From positions 186,001-250,000 of the forward strand of contig NZ_VZII01000009.1 in the NCBI RefSeq assembly GCF_009391885.1: a DNA stretch of 64,000 bases, written 5' to 3'. The DNA is from Pseudomonas sp. MN1F. GTDB lineage: Bacteria > Pseudomonadota > Gammaproteobacteria > Pseudomonadales > Pseudomonadaceae. The notes under the pieces were generated by a model. It was not told the origin of the DNA. It made no database searches and was given only the letters and a program-made list of their open reading frames with translations. This document shows, one piece after another, positions 11,321 through 21,054 of the stretch. Position 1 is the stretch's first letter, and each line of letters opens with the position of its first letter. Made by a program: the position numbers and the translations under genes.

Positions 11321-12784
11321 ATGAGTACAAGAAAGAACCTGCGAAGGTTTGCTGCCAGCGGCCTATGGCTGGCAGTTGCCGGTGCGGGCGTGCATGCCCA
11401 GTTGGCCAATGCGCATGGTTATGCCAGTGAACCGCCATCGCGGGCATATGCCTGCCAGCTAGGTCTGAACACCGAGTGTGGCCAGCCCATTTACGAGCCG
11501 CAATCTGTAGGTGAGGCCGCAAAAGGGTTTCCTCAACTCGGCCCCGTGGATGGCAAGATCGCAAGCGGTGGCGCGCGCGCTGATTTCGCTTTGGTTGACG
11601 AGCAGTCAGCCGCGCGCTGGCACCTGACACCTATTCTCGACCGTGAAATCACCTTTGACTGGTATTACACCACTGGACACCCGACCACCAAGTGGGAGTA
11701 CTTCATTACCAAGTCAGGCTGGAATCCAAATGCGCCGCTGGCTCGAGAGGCATTCGAAAGCAAGCCGTTCTGCACTGTGGACGGTCATGGCAAGTTTGCG
11801 ACTGGCGGCAACCATGCGGGCAGAGGCCCGGCGCCTGAAAAGCACCACTGTACATTGCCAGCCGATCGCACCGGGCACCATGTCGTTCTGGGGCTGTGGA
11901 CAATCGCCGACACCGCTGCCGCATTCCACAATGTGATCGACGTCGACATCCAGGCTGAAGGTGGGCCCGCGCCGGAATGGCCTGCAGTTGGCGCAATCAA
12001 CCCGCATCGAGACCTGGAAGTTGGCGACAAGGTCAAGGTCCGCGCATTTGTGAATGGTACGGAAAGTAAGCAGTTCAGTACGTCTATCGCCATTGAGCAT
12101 GCCGAGGAAGGCACTGCCTTCAACTGGGCATACAAATTGGCCAGCCGTATCAATGAAACCCAAGCGCTCGTGCGAGCTGGCAAGCCTAACGCGGATGGCG
12201 ACTTCGAGCCTGTGCAAGGCGCCAATACGCTCTATGCCAAGAGCGAAAGTGGCATCACCAGTTTCGAACTGGAGATCGACGCCGCGACCCCAGAGCCTGG
12301 TTACATGCATTTGCATGACCTGAAGCCTGAGTACCAGCTCAAGGACGGTAAGACCACCCTCGACTTCACCGTCATGAGCAACAAGAACCTGCAGGTCAGC
12401 GCGCGGTTGTTCGATGCTGACAACAAGCAGGTCGGCTATGTTCGCGAGCAGGTCAATGGCACTGGCAAGTTGGTGCTGGAAGCCACCGGCGTCGAGGGCC
12501 CGCACACGCTCAAGGTCGTTGGTGTCGACAAGGCGCAGCGCGTGTTGCTGCAAGAACAACGTGATGTTGCGCTCAAAGCCGCTGCTGAAGGCTACGATTT
12601 CGAATTCCCTCAATCGATTGCCAGCTACAAGGAAGGCACGCTTGTCTTGCAGCCCAAGACCGGTGAGATATTCGAGTGCAAGCCATTCCCGTTCGAGGGT
12701 TGGTGCAAGAGCTATTCGGCAAATGCCAACCATTATGAGCCCGGTGTAGGCAGCAACTGGCAAGACGCCTGGATCAAGCGCTAA
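11321..12784 (+). CDS. Secreted lytic polysaccharide monooxygenase (AA10, GbpA/CbpD-type) with C-terminal CBM73-like domain
   Basis: 487-residue exported copper enzyme predicted to cleave chitin or related polysaccharides oxidatively. Residues 1-31 form a Sec signal ending ANA, so the mature protein starts with His32 (HGYASEPPSRAY), the N-terminal half of the copper histidine brace. The second brace histidine is His120 in TTGHPTTKWEYF, and the axial phenylalanine is in DTAAAFHNVIDVDI. GbpA-like domains 2 and 3 follow (about 225-310 and 335-425). The C-terminus (about 430-487, with GEIFECKPFPFEGWCK) resembles a CBM73 chitin-binding module. ATG 11321 has GGAG seven bases upstream. P. aeruginosa CbpD, of the same family, is a known T2SS substrate; a complete T2SS operon begins about 570 bases downstream, so this is the probable cargo (inference). 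Confidence 0.9.
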   Translation: MSTRKNLRRFAASGLWLAVAGAGVHAQLANAHGYASEPPSRAYACQLGLNTECGQPIYEPQSVGEAAKGFPQLGPVDGKIASGGARADFALVDEQSAARWHLTPILDREITFDWYYTTGHPTTKWEYFITKSGWNPNAPLAREAFESKPFCTVDGHGKFATGGNHAGRGPAPEKHHCTLPADRTGHHVVLGLWTIADTAAAFHNVIDVDIQAEGGPAPEWPAVGAINPHRDLEVGDKVKVRAFVNGTESKQFSTSIAIEHAEEGTAFNWAYKLASRINETQALVRAGKPNADGDFEPVQGANTLYAKSESGITSFELEIDAATPEPGYMHLHDLKPEYQLKDGKTTLDFTVMSNKNLQVSARLFDADNKQVGYVREQVNGTGKLVLEATGVEGPHTLKVVGVDKAQRVLLQEQRDVALKAAAEGYDFEFPQSIASYKEGTLVLQPKTGEIFECKPFPFEGWCKSYSANANHYEPGVGSNWQDAWIKR

Positions 12785-12792
12785 AAGGAGTG

Positions 12793-12825
12793 CGGCCTGG
12801 CAGCCCGATGGGGCATGCCGGGCCG
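12793..12825 (+). other. Hairpin between the LPMO and cytochrome b561 genes
   Basis: CGGCCTGGCA (12793-12802) pairs with TGCCGGGCCG (12816-12825) with one wobble pair. There is no T run. It could partially end the abundant LPMO transcript while allowing read-through into the cytochrome/T2SS genes; that is inference from position. Confidence 0.4.
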
Positions 12826-12841
12826 TGTCACGGTATTTCTT

Positions 12842-13354
12842 ATGCAACAACACACTTATTGCTGGCAGCAGATGCTATTGCACTGGGTTTCTGCCTTGGT
12901 GATCGTCTGGGCGCTGGTAAGTGGCTTTTACGTGTCAGGTTTTACGGTCGAACCCGCCACAGCACAGTGGGTCGGTTTCGTGAATGTTGGTCTGACGACA
13001 CTGTTTATCCCGGTCTTTCTGCTGCGTTGGTTGATGCGCTACCTGAAGCCAAGGCCGTGCGCGCTGAACGAAAACCCCTGGGTTCGGCGCATAGCGCATG
13101 TTGTTCACGAAGGCATCTACTGGCTTACCGCGTCCGTGCTGGCTTCAGGCGTGCTGATGATGGACCGTGCAATTGACGTATTTGGCTGGTTTGCAATCGA
13201 GCCCTGGCTGACGGATCCGTTCTGGCTAAGCGCCTGGTTCATGCTGCATATCGCAGCAAACGTCGCCTTGGCTTTGGCCGTGGTGGTGCACGTAGGGGCA
13301 GTCGCCATCCATGAGTTTGCCGGGCGGCGCGTGGTTAGTCGAATGCTGCCCTGA
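12842..13354 (+). CDS. Cytochrome b561-family integral membrane protein
   Basis: 170 residues from ATG 12842, with four predicted membrane helices (about 12-33, 42-64, 88-108, 128-155). Candidate haem ligands are His14 in helix 1, His86/His89 before helix 3 and His136/His150 in helix 4, matching the CybB-like diheme cytochrome b561 pattern. Such proteins move electrons between the quinone pool and periplasmic acceptors. An alternative in-frame ATG at 12815 would add nine residues but lies inside a hairpin; neither start has a clear ribosome site. The position between a copper oxygenase that needs an external reductant and the T2SS genes suggests, but does not show, a role in LPMO activation. 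Its stop (13352-13354) is four bases before gspC. Confidence 0.75.
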   Translation: MQQHTYCWQQMLLHWVSALVIVWALVSGFYVSGFTVEPATAQWVGFVNVGLTTLFIPVFLLRWLMRYLKPRPCALNENPWVRRIAHVVHEGIYWLTASVLASGVLMMDRAIDVFGWFAIEPWLTDPFWLSAWFMLHIAANVALALAVVVHVGAVAIHEFAGRRVVSRMLP

Positions 13355-13358
13355 GCCA

Positions 13359-13853
13359 ATGAAGCATTCTTCTGTCTTGTCCTGGGTAGCAATCCCTCTG
13401 CTGGCGTTGGTCATGCTGGCCTGGCGCGAAGCCACGCGCCCAGCCTTGGTTGAACCTGTCGGGCAAGACAGTGTTGCCCGTGTATTACCCGCACAACAGC
13501 CATTGCCGACGGCGACCCTGGCATTGGCCTTTGGCTTCAGCGAGCCAGGGGAGCGGCTAGCAAGCCAGGCCGGGTTGGTGCTCAAGGCTTGTTTCATCCC
13601 CAGTCGCGGCCAAACCCGTGCGTTGGTGGGAAGCCGCGAGGGTGACAGCTTCTATGGCGTGGGCGACCGCTTGCCGGGTGGCAGCGTGCTGCGCCGAATC
13701 GACGTGGGAGCGATCACCCTTTGGGTCGACGGGCGTGAGGAAATCCTGACCTTGTCCGGCGGCGGCGCCAACGTCTTCGTTCAATCTGGCAATAACGCTG
13801 TGCGCGTTCCTGCCCCTGCCGAATCACCCCGCCTGTTGCGGGAGGTGCAATGA
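13359..13853 (+). CDS. gspC: Type II secretion inner-membrane protein GspC (short form)
   Basis: 164 residues: a short cytoplasmic N-terminus, one membrane helix (about 6-22) and a periplasmic homology-region domain (about 68-150). The pattern LVLKACFIPSRGQTRALVG, FYGVGDRLPGGSVLRRI and ITLWVDGREEIL is typical of GspC HR domains, which contact the GspD N0 domain. Length is well below XcpP/OutC (about 235-270) because the C-terminal PDZ or coiled-coil domain is missing. The start chosen is ATG 13359, four bases after the cytochrome gene; the open frame extends upstream into that gene but reads as noise. The stop overlaps gspD as ATGA. Confidence 0.85.
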   Translation: MKHSSVLSWVAIPLLALVMLAWREATRPALVEPVGQDSVARVLPAQQPLPTATLALAFGFSEPGERLASQAGLVLKACFIPSRGQTRALVGSREGDSFYGVGDRLPGGSVLRRIDVGAITLWVDGREEILTLSGGGANVFVQSGNNAVRVPAPAESPRLLREVQ

Positions 13854-15685
13854 GATTTCAACGTTACTTGCGGGCAGCCTCACTCGGGGCTTGCCTGAGC
13901 TTGACCTGCCCACTGGCCCTGGCTGATGCGCCAACCTGGCAATTGGCGATGAGCGATGCCGATGTGCGCGATGTGGTGCGCGAAGTCGGAGCCATTCTTG
14001 ATCAGACAATCGTGCTTGACCCGCGTGTGCAAGGGCGCATCACCGTACTGTCCAATGAGGCGCACGACCGTGAAGGCGTACGGAGGTTGTTTTACTCGGT
14101 CTTGAATGCGCAAGGCTTTGCCGCAGTGAACGATGGTGACCGCTTGCTGGTGTTGCCGGCAAGTGAAGCCAAAGCCTGGGCCAACCAGCAGGTCGATGCG
14201 ATTCCTTCTGCATTTACCACACGAGTATTCAGCCTGTCTGGCAGCACTGCCGCCGACCTGGCCGGCCTGCTCAGGCCACTGGTGTCGAGCAACGGCTATA
14301 TCGGCCCGTCCAGCTCCGCCAATGCCCTGGTCGTCACCGACTCGGCTGCCAACCTCGAGCGTTTGCAGGCTCTGGTGCGCCAACTGGACAGCGGACAGCG
14401 GCATGACTATGAGTTGGTAACGCTGCATACAGCGCAAGCCGCCGATGTATTGCCTGTCGTCGAGGCTTCGGCAGGCAGCCCGGACAGTGGCGTGCGGGTA
14501 TTGGCCGATACGCGTGGCAATCGCCTGCTTGTGCTTGGGCCGGAAAAGTCCCGCCAACGGTTGGCACGACTGGCCCGCGAGCTGGATGTGCCGACACCTG
14601 AAAATTCGCATAACTGGCGCGTGGTGCGCCTTCAACATGGTAATGCCGAGCAGCTGGCCGAGGTGCTCGGTGAAGTGGGCAAGCGGCTGGATGGCAAGCC
14701 GGGCACAGAAGCCTTGGGCCAGCCGCTCGCGACCGGGGCGATGGTCAAGGCAGATACCAGCCAGAACGCCTTGGTGCTGCTGGGCGAACCCAAGACGCTG
14801 GGGAGCGTGGTGCAGATCATCGAGCAATTGGACCAGCCCCGCGCACAGGTGTTGATACACGCGGCCATCGTCGAAGTCAGTGGCGATATCAATGAGGCCT
14901 TGGGATTGCAGTGGGGGGTGGACACCGGCAGCCTCAGGGGCGGGGTGACATTCCCGGACAGCGGTGCGCTGTTGGCCGATGTGCTGGGGGCGGACAAGGC
15001 ACTGCCCAGTGGCGCGGCGCTGGCGCTAGGCTCTGACCGCTTTGGCCTGCTGGTTTCCGCATTGGCCAGCAACAGCCGTAGCAACCTGCTGTCCACCCCC
15101 AGCCTGCTCACGCTCGACAACCAGGAAGCGCAGATCCTGGTGGGGCAGAACGTGCCGTTCAAGACAGGCTCGTACACCACGTCCGGCAATGGCGCGGATA
15201 ACCCGTTCACCACCGTGGAGCGCAAGGATATCGGCATCAGCCTCAAGGTTCGCCCGCACATCAACGAAGGCCGAAGCCTGCGCCTTGAGGTCGAGCAGGA
15301 AAGCTCGGAACTGGCACCCAGCACGCTCGAAGGTGACCTGATTACCAGCAAGCGAACACTCAAGAGCACCATCCTCGCGGCGGACGGCGAAATCATCGTG
15401 ATCGGTGGCCTGATCAAGGACAGTGTGCGCACAGAGCAGCGTGGCGTGCCGTTGCTCAGCCGTATTCCTCTGCTGGGTGGCTTGTTCCGCTGGACCCGGG
15501 ATACCCAGGAAAAGACCAATCTCATGGTGTTCCTGCGCCCTACCATTTTGCGCACCCAGGCCGAATGGGTGGAGTCCGGGCGTCGTGCCTACGATGATGT
15601 TCGCGCCTCCGACCCGGTGCACGTGCCTCAGGATCCCCGCAGGCTGTTCGAAGCGCGGCCGATGCCGGAAGGCCGGGAGCCATAG
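13850..15685 (+). CDS. gspD: Type II secretion outer-membrane secretin GspD
   Basis: 611 residues with a Sec signal (about 1-25, ending ALA-DA). An N0 domain ([21 protein letters not shown]) is followed by N1-N3 repeats (about 120-330) and the secretin beta-domain (about 340-580), containing [20 protein letters not shown], the [14 protein letters not shown] block and the closing [14 protein letters not shown] motif. It forms the outer-membrane channel of the T2SS. The start overlaps the gspC stop by four bases, indicating translational coupling. The C-terminal tail after the barrel (about 30 residues) is short; no pilotin gene (gspS) is seen nearby. The overall architecture and operon position separate it from PilQ. 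Confidence 0.95.
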   Translation: MRFQRYLRAASLGACLSLTCPLALADAPTWQLAMSDADVRDVVREVGAILDQTIVLDPRVQGRITVLSNEAHDREGVRRLFYSVLNAQGFAAVNDGDRLLVLPASEAKAWANQQVDAIPSAFTTRVFSLSGSTAADLAGLLRPLVSSNGYIGPSSSANALVVTDSAANLERLQALVRQLDSGQRHDYELVTLHTAQAADVLPVVEASAGSPDSGVRVLADTRGNRLLVLGPEKSRQRLARLARELDVPTPENSHNWRVVRLQHGNAEQLAEVLGEVGKRLDGKPGTEALGQPLATGAMVKADTSQNALVLLGEPKTLGSVVQIIEQLDQPRAQVLIHAAIVEVSGDINEALGLQWGVDTGSLRGGVTFPDSGALLADVLGADKALPSGAALALGSDRFGLLVSALASNSRSNLLSTPSLLTLDNQEAQILVGQNVPFKTGSYTTSGNGADNPFTTVERKDIGISLKVRPHINEGRSLRLEVEQESSELAPSTLEGDLITSKRTLKSTILAADGEIIVIGGLIKDSVRTEQRGVPLLSRIPLLGGLFRWTRDTQEKTNLMVFLRPTILRTQAEWVESGRRAYDDVRASDPVHVPQDPRRLFEARPMPEGREP

Positions 15686-15687
15686 CC

Positions 15688-17151
15688 TTGAACCCTTTGC
15701 TTCCATTCGGCTTCGCCCGGCGTCATGGCATTTTGCTGGACCGGCAGGCAGCCGAGCCCACCCTGATGATGCGTGACGATGCCGCCTTGGCATCACTCTC
15801 CGAGGCGCTGCGTATCGTTGGGCATCACTGGCCACTGCGCCTGGTGGATGGCGACCAGTTTGCAGAGCACCTGGCTGCTTGTTACGGCGGCGCCCAGGAT
15901 GCAGCGCAGTCGGTGATCCAGGGGCTGGATGAGCACATCGACCTGTCACGCCTGGCTGAGGCGTTGCCGCAGACCAGCGACTTGCTCGATCAGCAGGATG
16001 ATGCGCCGATCATCCGTTTGCTCAATGCCTTGCTCAGCGAAGCGGTCAGGTCGCGCGCTTCCGATATCCACCTGGAAACGTTCGAACAGCAGTTGCGCGT
16101 TCGCATGCGCGTCGATGGGGTCATGCGCGAAGTGCTGTCGCCGCCCCGAGCGCTCGCGGCCTTGCTGGTGTCGCGGATCAAGGTCATGGCGCGTCTGGAC
16201 ATCGCCGAAAAGCGCGTGCCACAGGATGGCCGCATCAGCCTGCGGCTGGCCGGCCATGAGGTGGATGTGCGTGTGTCCACCTTGCCAGCGGCCCATGGGG
16301 AAAGGGTGGTGCTGCGCTTGCTGGACAAGCAGGCTGTGCGCCTGGATGTGCAGCACATGCAGATGCAACCCACGGTGCAGAACGCATTCCTGGCCTTGCT
16401 GGACAAACCCCACGGCATTTTCCTGGTGACAGGCCCGACTGGCTCGGGCAAGACCACCACGCTGTATACGGCACTTTCGGTACTGAACCGTGAGTCGCGC
16501 AATATCCTCACCGTCGAAGACCCGGTCGAATACCACTTGCCCGGTATCGGCCAGACCCAGGTCAACAGCAAGGTCGACATGACCTTTGCCCGTGGGCTTC
16601 GGGCGATCCTGCGGCAGGATCCGGACGTCGTCATGGTCGGGGAGATTCGTGACCGGGAAACTGCAGATATTGCCGTGCAGGCATCGCTGACAGGCCATCT
16701 GGTGTTGTCGACCCTGCATACCAATAGTGCTTTGGGCGCCATCACACGGCTGGCAGACATGGGGGTGGATACCTGCCTGCTGGCATCCTCCCTTGCCGGT
16801 GTCATGGCACAGCGCCTGGTGCGTGTGTTGTGCCCGCACTGCAAGGCCGCATACGAGGTGGACGACGCCACCGCCAGCACCCTTGGCAACCCTGACGGCC
16901 TGCCGCAGCAGCTTTACCAGGCTGTAGGTTGTGAGCTGTGCCAGCTGGGCTACAGCGGGCGCTTGGCATTGCATGAGATGGTCGTCATTACCCCGCAGCT
17001 GGCGCAGGCCATCCACGGCCGCGCATCGTTGGCACAGATGCAGGATCTACTTCGCCCGGGCACGACCAGCCTGTTTCAGCATGGCGTTCAACGTGTCTGC
17101 CAAGGGCAGACCAGTCTTGAAGAATTGCTGCGCGTGACGGGCCAGGACTGA
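15688..17151 (+). CDS. gspE: Type II secretion ATPase GspE
   Basis: 487-residue cytoplasmic ATPase that powers pseudopilus assembly. Walker [10 protein letters not shown] is at 249-257, the Asp box near 277 (VEDPVEY), Walker [10 protein letters not shown] at 314-322 and the His box TLHTNSA at 342-348. The zinc-binding tetracysteine of T2SS ATPases is present (CPHC 382-385, CELC 415-418). The N-terminal domain that docks on GspL precedes residue 105. The TTG start at 15688 lies two bases after the gspD stop, within the expected coupled arrangement. gspF follows after two bases. Confidence 0.95.
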   Translation: MNPLLPFGFARRHGILLDRQAAEPTLMMRDDAALASLSEALRIVGHHWPLRLVDGDQFAEHLAACYGGAQDAAQSVIQGLDEHIDLSRLAEALPQTSDLLDQQDDAPIIRLLNALLSEAVRSRASDIHLETFEQQLRVRMRVDGVMREVLSPPRALAALLVSRIKVMARLDIAEKRVPQDGRISLRLAGHEVDVRVSTLPAAHGERVVLRLLDKQAVRLDVQHMQMQPTVQNAFLALLDKPHGIFLVTGPTGSGKTTTLYTALSVLNRESRNILTVEDPVEYHLPGIGQTQVNSKVDMTFARGLRAILRQDPDVVMVGEIRDRETADIAVQASLTGHLVLSTLHTNSALGAITRLADMGVDTCLLASSLAGVMAQRLVRVLCPHCKAAYEVDDATASTLGNPDGLPQQLYQAVGCELCQLGYSGRLALHEMVVITPQLAQAIHGRASLAQMQDLLRPGTTSLFQHGVQRVCQGQTSLEELLRVTGQD

Positions 17152-17153
17152 AC

Positions 17154-18359
17154 ATGGCGATCTTCCGGTATCAGGCCCAACGCCAGGATGGCGCCCGCCA
17201 GCGCGGCACGCTAGAGGCAGCTAGTGCGCGTCAGGCCCGGCAGCAGTTGCGCGAGCAGGGTTGGTCGGTCATGACGATCGAGCTTTTAAAGCCTTCGCCA
17301 CTTGCCGCCCTGGTTGCGGGCAATCGTCTTTCCCTGGCGCGCCGCTGTTTGCTGACCCGGCAGCTGGCAACGCTGTTGCAGGCGGGCATGCCGTTGACCG
17401 AAGCGCTACAGGCGGTGGCGGCGCAAAGTGGCCAGCGTCAGGCCAGGCAGGTGTTGCTTGGCGTGGCTGAGCGAGTCGCCGAAGGTAATACCTTTGCCAA
17501 TGCACTGGCCCATTACCCATTGGCCTTTCCGCTGGTTTACCGCGCCACGGTCGAGGCGGCGGAGCGCTCCGGGCACTTGGCAGGGGTATTGGAGCGTCTG
17601 GCGGGGCATGGCGAAGATCAGCAGGCCCTGCGTCAGAAAGTGCAATTGGCGATGCTCTACCCGTTGATACTGACGATCGTCGCCCTGCTGGTGGTGGGTT
17701 TTCTGCTCGGTTATGTAGTGCCGGACGTGGTGCAGGCCTTCGCCCGCGACCAGGCACAGTTGCCGCTGGCGACCCAGGTGCTGATTGCACTCAGCGATGC
17801 TTTTGGCCGCTTCGGCTTGCTGGCCTTGCTGGTGCTGCTGGCAGGCGTTACCGGTGCTGTCTTGCTGTTGCGCGCGCCTGCGAGGCGAAGGCAATGGCAT
17901 GCCATGGCACTGCGCCTGCCAGGTTACGCCAGCTTTGTGCTAGCCAGCGAGGCTGCGCGCTTCATCAGTACCTTGGCGATTCTTGGCCGCAGCGGTGTTG
18001 TGCTGGTCGATGCCATGAACATCGCTGCCGGCGTGGTGGGCAATCTGGTTTTACGCGAGCGCTTGCAAACCGCGGTGCGTGAAGTGGGTGAAGGCGCAAC
18101 GCTGGCCCACAGCCTGGCACGTAGCCAGAGCATGCCCGCACTGATGCTGCACATGATCGCCAGTGGTGAGCGTGCCGGGGAACTGGACAGCATGCTCGAA
18201 CGTGCCGCCGAGCTCCAGGCCAGGCAACTGGCTGGTCGTATAACCCTCCTGGTGAGCCTGTGCGAACCCCTGATGCTGTTGCTGATGGGTGGCATCGTGC
18301 TGTTCATCGTGCTGGCCATCCTGCTGCCCATTCTCAACCTCAACCAACTGGTCAACTGA
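17154..18359 (+). CDS. gspF: Type II secretion inner-membrane platform protein GspF
   Basis: 401 residues; two tandem T2SSF domains (about 68-190 and 270-392) separated and followed by membrane helices (around 170-190, 215-240, 372-395). Conserved features are LTRQLATLLQAGMPLTEAL, the loop SGHLAGVLERLA and its second-domain copy SGERAGELDSMLERAA. GspF is the membrane core contacting GspE and GspL. The N-terminus (FRYQAQRQDGARQRGTLEA) is the usual GspF start. It sits two bases after gspE and one base before gspG. Confidence 0.95.
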   Translation: MAIFRYQAQRQDGARQRGTLEAASARQARQQLREQGWSVMTIELLKPSPLAALVAGNRLSLARRCLLTRQLATLLQAGMPLTEALQAVAAQSGQRQARQVLLGVAERVAEGNTFANALAHYPLAFPLVYRATVEAAERSGHLAGVLERLAGHGEDQQALRQKVQLAMLYPLILTIVALLVVGFLLGYVVPDVVQAFARDQAQLPLATQVLIALSDAFGRFGLLALLVLLAGVTGAVLLLRAPARRRQWHAMALRLPGYASFVLASEAARFISTLAILGRSGVVLVDAMNIAAGVVGNLVLRERLQTAVREVGEGATLAHSLARSQSMPALMLHMIASGERAGELDSMLERAAELQARQLAGRITLLVSLCEPLMLLLMGGIVLFIVLAILLPILNLNQLVN

Positions 18360-18360
18360 T

Positions 18361-18807
18361 ATGTCTTCTGGCTTTGCACGTCATGCGCAGCGTGGCTTCA
18401 CGCTCATCGAAATCATGGTGGTGGTCATCATTCTGGGTGTGCTCGGCGCGTTGGTGCTGCCCAACGTGATGAGCCGCCCGGACCATGCCAAGTTCACGGC
18501 GGCGCGTACCGATATCCAGTCAATCTCCACGGCCCTGGAAATATACCGCCTGGACAACGGGCGCTATCCGACCACCGCCCAAGGCCTGGAGGCGCTCATC
18601 CGGCGCCCGACCGTTGCACCCTTGCCACGCCAGTGGAATGCCCAGGGTTACCTCAAGAGCCGGGCGCTGGACCCTTGGGGCATGCCTTATCAATACAGCA
18701 ACCCTGGTACGCGATCGGGGCAGGGGTTCGACCTGTTCTCGTTTGGCGCCGACGGCCAGCCCGGCGGTGAAGAGGCGGATGCCGATATCGGTAACTGGGC
18801 CGAATGA
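18361..18807 (+). CDS. gspG: Type II secretion major pseudopilin GspG
   Basis: 148 residues. A prepilin signal RG-FTLIEIMVVVIIL with the conserved Glu at +5 is followed by LPNVMSRPDHAKFTAARTDI, then RLDNGRYPTTAQGLEALI, and the calcium-binding C-terminal loop ending DLFSFGADGQPGGEEADADI. This is the main subunit of the T2SS pseudopilus. The open frame extends 5' into gspF, but ATG 18361, one base after the gspF stop, gives the expected short leader. No prepilin peptidase gene is present in the block, so processing must use a peptidase encoded elsewhere, presumably PilD. Confidence 0.96.
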   Translation: MSSGFARHAQRGFTLIEIMVVVIILGVLGALVLPNVMSRPDHAKFTAARTDIQSISTALEIYRLDNGRYPTTAQGLEALIRRPTVAPLPRQWNAQGYLKSRALDPWGMPYQYSNPGTRSGQGFDLFSFGADGQPGGEEADADIGNWAE

Positions 18808-19268
18808 CCCTGCGCCGCTCGAAAGGCTTCACCCTGCTGGAAATGTTGCTGGTGCTATTGCTGGCAGGCGTTGTCATGGGCATGGCCGGGTTGCAGTTGG
18901 GGCGCGACCCGCAACGCCTGGCCAGCCAGGAGGCCGGGTTGCTCCTGCAACTGGTCGAGCATGCCAGGCAGCAGGCGGTGCTGGAGGGGCAGGAGATGGG
19001 TGTGCAGATCGATGCCCGCGGCTATCAGCTGATGAGGGCATTCGGCAACAAATGGGCAGCAGCAGGGCCGCGCCGGGACACTGGCCTGGACCTGCGCCTG
19101 AGTATCGACGGCTTCCCGGTGATGCTTGCCGGGCCAGGCGATGCTGCGCAATTGGTGTTTGCCCGTAACGACGAGTACACCCCGTTCTCGTTGTCATTCG
19201 ATGAGGCGGGTGTCGGCCTTGCGCAACTATCAAGCGATGGCCTCAATGCCCCCTGGCTCGAACGCTGA
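18804..19268 (+). CDS. gspH: Type II secretion minor pseudopilin GspH
   Basis: 154 residues with prepilin leader MTLRRSKG then FTLLEMLLVLLLAGVVMG. The remainder is a GspH-like beta domain with an RDPQRLASQEAGLLLQLVEHA segment. The start overlaps the gspG stop as ATGA, and the 3' end overlaps gspI by about 30 bases. Minor pseudopilin assembled near the pseudopilus tip. Confidence 0.9.
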   Translation: MTLRRSKGFTLLEMLLVLLLAGVVMGMAGLQLGRDPQRLASQEAGLLLQLVEHARQQAVLEGQEMGVQIDARGYQLMRAFGNKWAAAGPRRDTGLDLRLSIDGFPVMLAGPGDAAQLVFARNDEYTPFSLSFDEAGVGLAQLSSDGLNAPWLER

Positions 19269-19635
19269 ACGTGGGTTCACGTTGCTGGAAGTGCTGGTGG
19301 CGCTGTCGGTATTCGCCGTACTGGCCGCAGCAGTGACCACCGCCAGCCAGCAGGTCCTGGCACAGTCGCAGGGTATGCGTGATCGCCTGTTCGCCAGCTG
19401 GATCGCCGATAACCACCTCAACGAGCTTCGCTTGCATGCGACTGCGCCTGCGACTGCACAGCGCCGCACCCAGGAGGTCCAGTTCGATCAGCGCACCTGG
19501 CTCATCGTCGAGTCGCGGCGTCATCAGGCGGGTTTGGCACTCGTCGAAGTGGGCGTGAGCGTCAGCCTGGCATCGGACCGCCAGCCGCTTCACCACGCGG
19601 TAGGCTGGATGGAGGTTGCCGATGCAACGCAGTGA
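19237..19635 (+). CDS. gspI: Type II secretion minor pseudopilin GspI
   Basis: 132 residues from ATG 19237 (129 from ATG 19246; neither has a clear ribosome site). Prepilin motif ERG-FTLLEVLVALSVFAVLAAA, then the I-family segment SWIADNHLNELRL. It nucleates the GspI-J-K tip complex. It overlaps gspH upstream and gspJ downstream, consistent with coupled translation. The open frame continues further 5' inside gspH but the residues are not GspI-like. Confidence 0.9.
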   Translation: MASMPPGSNAERGFTLLEVLVALSVFAVLAAAVTTASQQVLAQSQGMRDRLFASWIADNHLNELRLHATAPATAQRRTQEVQFDQRTWLIVESRRHQAGLALVEVGVSVSLASDRQPLHHAVGWMEVADATQ

Positions 19636-20200
19636 GTCAGCCCGTATCCAGCGCGGCTTTACCCTGCTGGAGCTGTTGCTGGCCATCGCCCTCTTTGCCT
19701 TGCTGGCGGCGGGTACCAGCCAATTGTTGGCTGCCTTGGTACGGGCAGATGCCGCACGTCAGGCCCAGGCCGAAGAATTGCGTGCACTGGGGCGGGCAAT
19801 GAGTGTGATGCAGCGGGATGCATTGCAAGGGTACTGGCCCGCGATCAGCAAGAGGGGGGCTGGTTACGGTGTATTGCTGACGCCGCAGCGGGTGGGCTGG
19901 TTGCTTGGCGCAGAACGTGATCGACAATCGTTGCCGCGCAGCGATCTGCGGGTGGTCGAGTATTGGCTGGAGGACGGTGTGTTGTGGCGTCAGCGACGGA
20001 CACTGGAGCACGGGCAGGTACGCCCACAACGGCTGCTCGAAGGTATCGAGGATCTGCGCTGGCGGCTGTATGGTCCAGAAAGCGGATGGGTATCCAACTG
20101 GGTGGCTGCGCAACCGCCCCAGGCACTTGAAATCACCCTGTCGACCCAGCGCTTTCAGGGGATTCGCCGAGTGCTGCCTCTGGCGGGGGCAAGCCTGTGA
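19622..20200 (+). CDS. gspJ: Type II secretion minor pseudopilin GspJ
   Basis: 192 residues. Prepilin motif QRG-FTLLELLLAIALFALLAAG, followed by a GspJ-type domain with AMSVMQRDALQG and VEYWLEDGVLWRQRR. ATG 19622 is preferred over TTG 19616 because GGAGG lies seven bases upstream at 19610-19614. It overlaps gspI by 14 bases and gspK by four. Part of the pseudopilus tip. Confidence 0.92.
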   Translation: MQRSESARIQRGFTLLELLLAIALFALLAAGTSQLLAALVRADAARQAQAEELRALGRAMSVMQRDALQGYWPAISKRGAGYGVLLTPQRVGWLLGAERDRQSLPRSDLRVVEYWLEDGVLWRQRRTLEHGQVRPQRLLEGIEDLRWRLYGPESGWVSNWVAAQPPQALEITLSTQRFQGIRRVLPLAGASL

Positions 20201-21054
20201 AAAACTCGGGGCAGCAGGGCGTGGCGCTCATCACGGTTCTGTTGGTAATGGCACTGTCGACCCTGCTGGTTGCCAGCATGCTGCGTAGCCACCAGGGGAT
20301 GCTGGGCAGCGTCCGGCAGCAGATCGATGCCTCGCGCTTGCTGCAACTCGCCCATGCTGGCGAGCGGCATGCCTTGAAGCAGCTGAAACAGCAGGCTGCG
20401 ACCTTGCTGCAGGTGACCCATGGCGGTCAGCCCTGGGCGCAAACCCGTTTGCTGGACCTTGAGCAGGGGCAAGTTCGGATGCGCCTGGAGGACCTTTCCG
20501 GGCGCTTCAATATCGCTGCGCTGACCGCACGAAAAACCCTCGACCCTGTGTTGTTCGAACGTTGGCAGCGGTTGTGCCACGCCCTGCAGATCGAGGTGCC
20601 GGTGCTGGAACCCTTGGCCGGGCAGCGCATGCTCGACCCCAGCCAGCTGCGCGTCTTGCCGGGCGTCGATGCACAGGTGATGGCACGTTTGCAGCCCTGG
20701 ATCGTGGCGCTGCCCCCCCAGGCTGGGCTCAACGTCAATACCGCCCTGGCACGGGTACTTGAAGGCCTTGAAGGCGTGGATGCCTCTGTTGCACGGAGCG
20801 TGATGGGCAAGCGGCCCGATGAGGGCTATGCCAGCGTTCAGCAGTTTCTGGCGCAACCACAGCTGGTGGGGCTTGGCATCGACAGCCATGGGTTGTCGGT
20901 GACGAGCCGCTGGTACCGTCTGGAGGTACGAGCAGCGTTGCAAGGCAACCTTGGTTATCTGTACAGCGACCTTGAAATCGACCCGAGCACGCATCAGGTG
21001 CGTGTGCTGCGTCGGTTTTTTTCTGCACAACCGGAGCACCTGCAAGTTGAGTGA
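20197..21054 (+). CDS. gspK: Type II secretion minor pseudopilin GspK
   Basis: 285 residues, the largest pseudopilin. The N-terminal motif QQG-VALITVLLVMAL has Thr rather than Glu at +5, the normal exception for GspK, which caps the tip. The alpha-helical insert typical of GspK is present (LEDLSGRFNIAAL, RMLDPSQLRVLPGVDAQVM, GLNVNTALARVL). The GTG start at 20197 overlaps the end of gspJ. Overlaps gspL by a few bases at the 3' end. Confidence 0.92.
   Translation: MKNSGQQGVALITVLLVMALSTLLVASMLRSHQGMLGSVRQQIDASRLLQLAHAGERHALKQLKQQAATLLQVTHGGQPWAQTRLLDLEQGQVRMRLEDLSGRFNIAALTARKTLDPVLFERWQRLCHALQIEVPVLEPLAGQRMLDPSQLRVLPGVDAQVMARLQPWIVALPPQAGLNVNTALARVLEGLEGVDASVARSVMGKRPDEGYASVQQFLAQPQLVGLGIDSHGLSVTSRWYRLEVRAALQGNLGYLYSDLEIDPSTHQVRVLRRFFSAQPEHLQVE

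Noticed and set aside
12815..12841. Upstream ATG for the cytochrome b561 gene
   Set aside because: Adds a nine-residue leader inside a hairpin without a ribosome site; kept only as an alternative.
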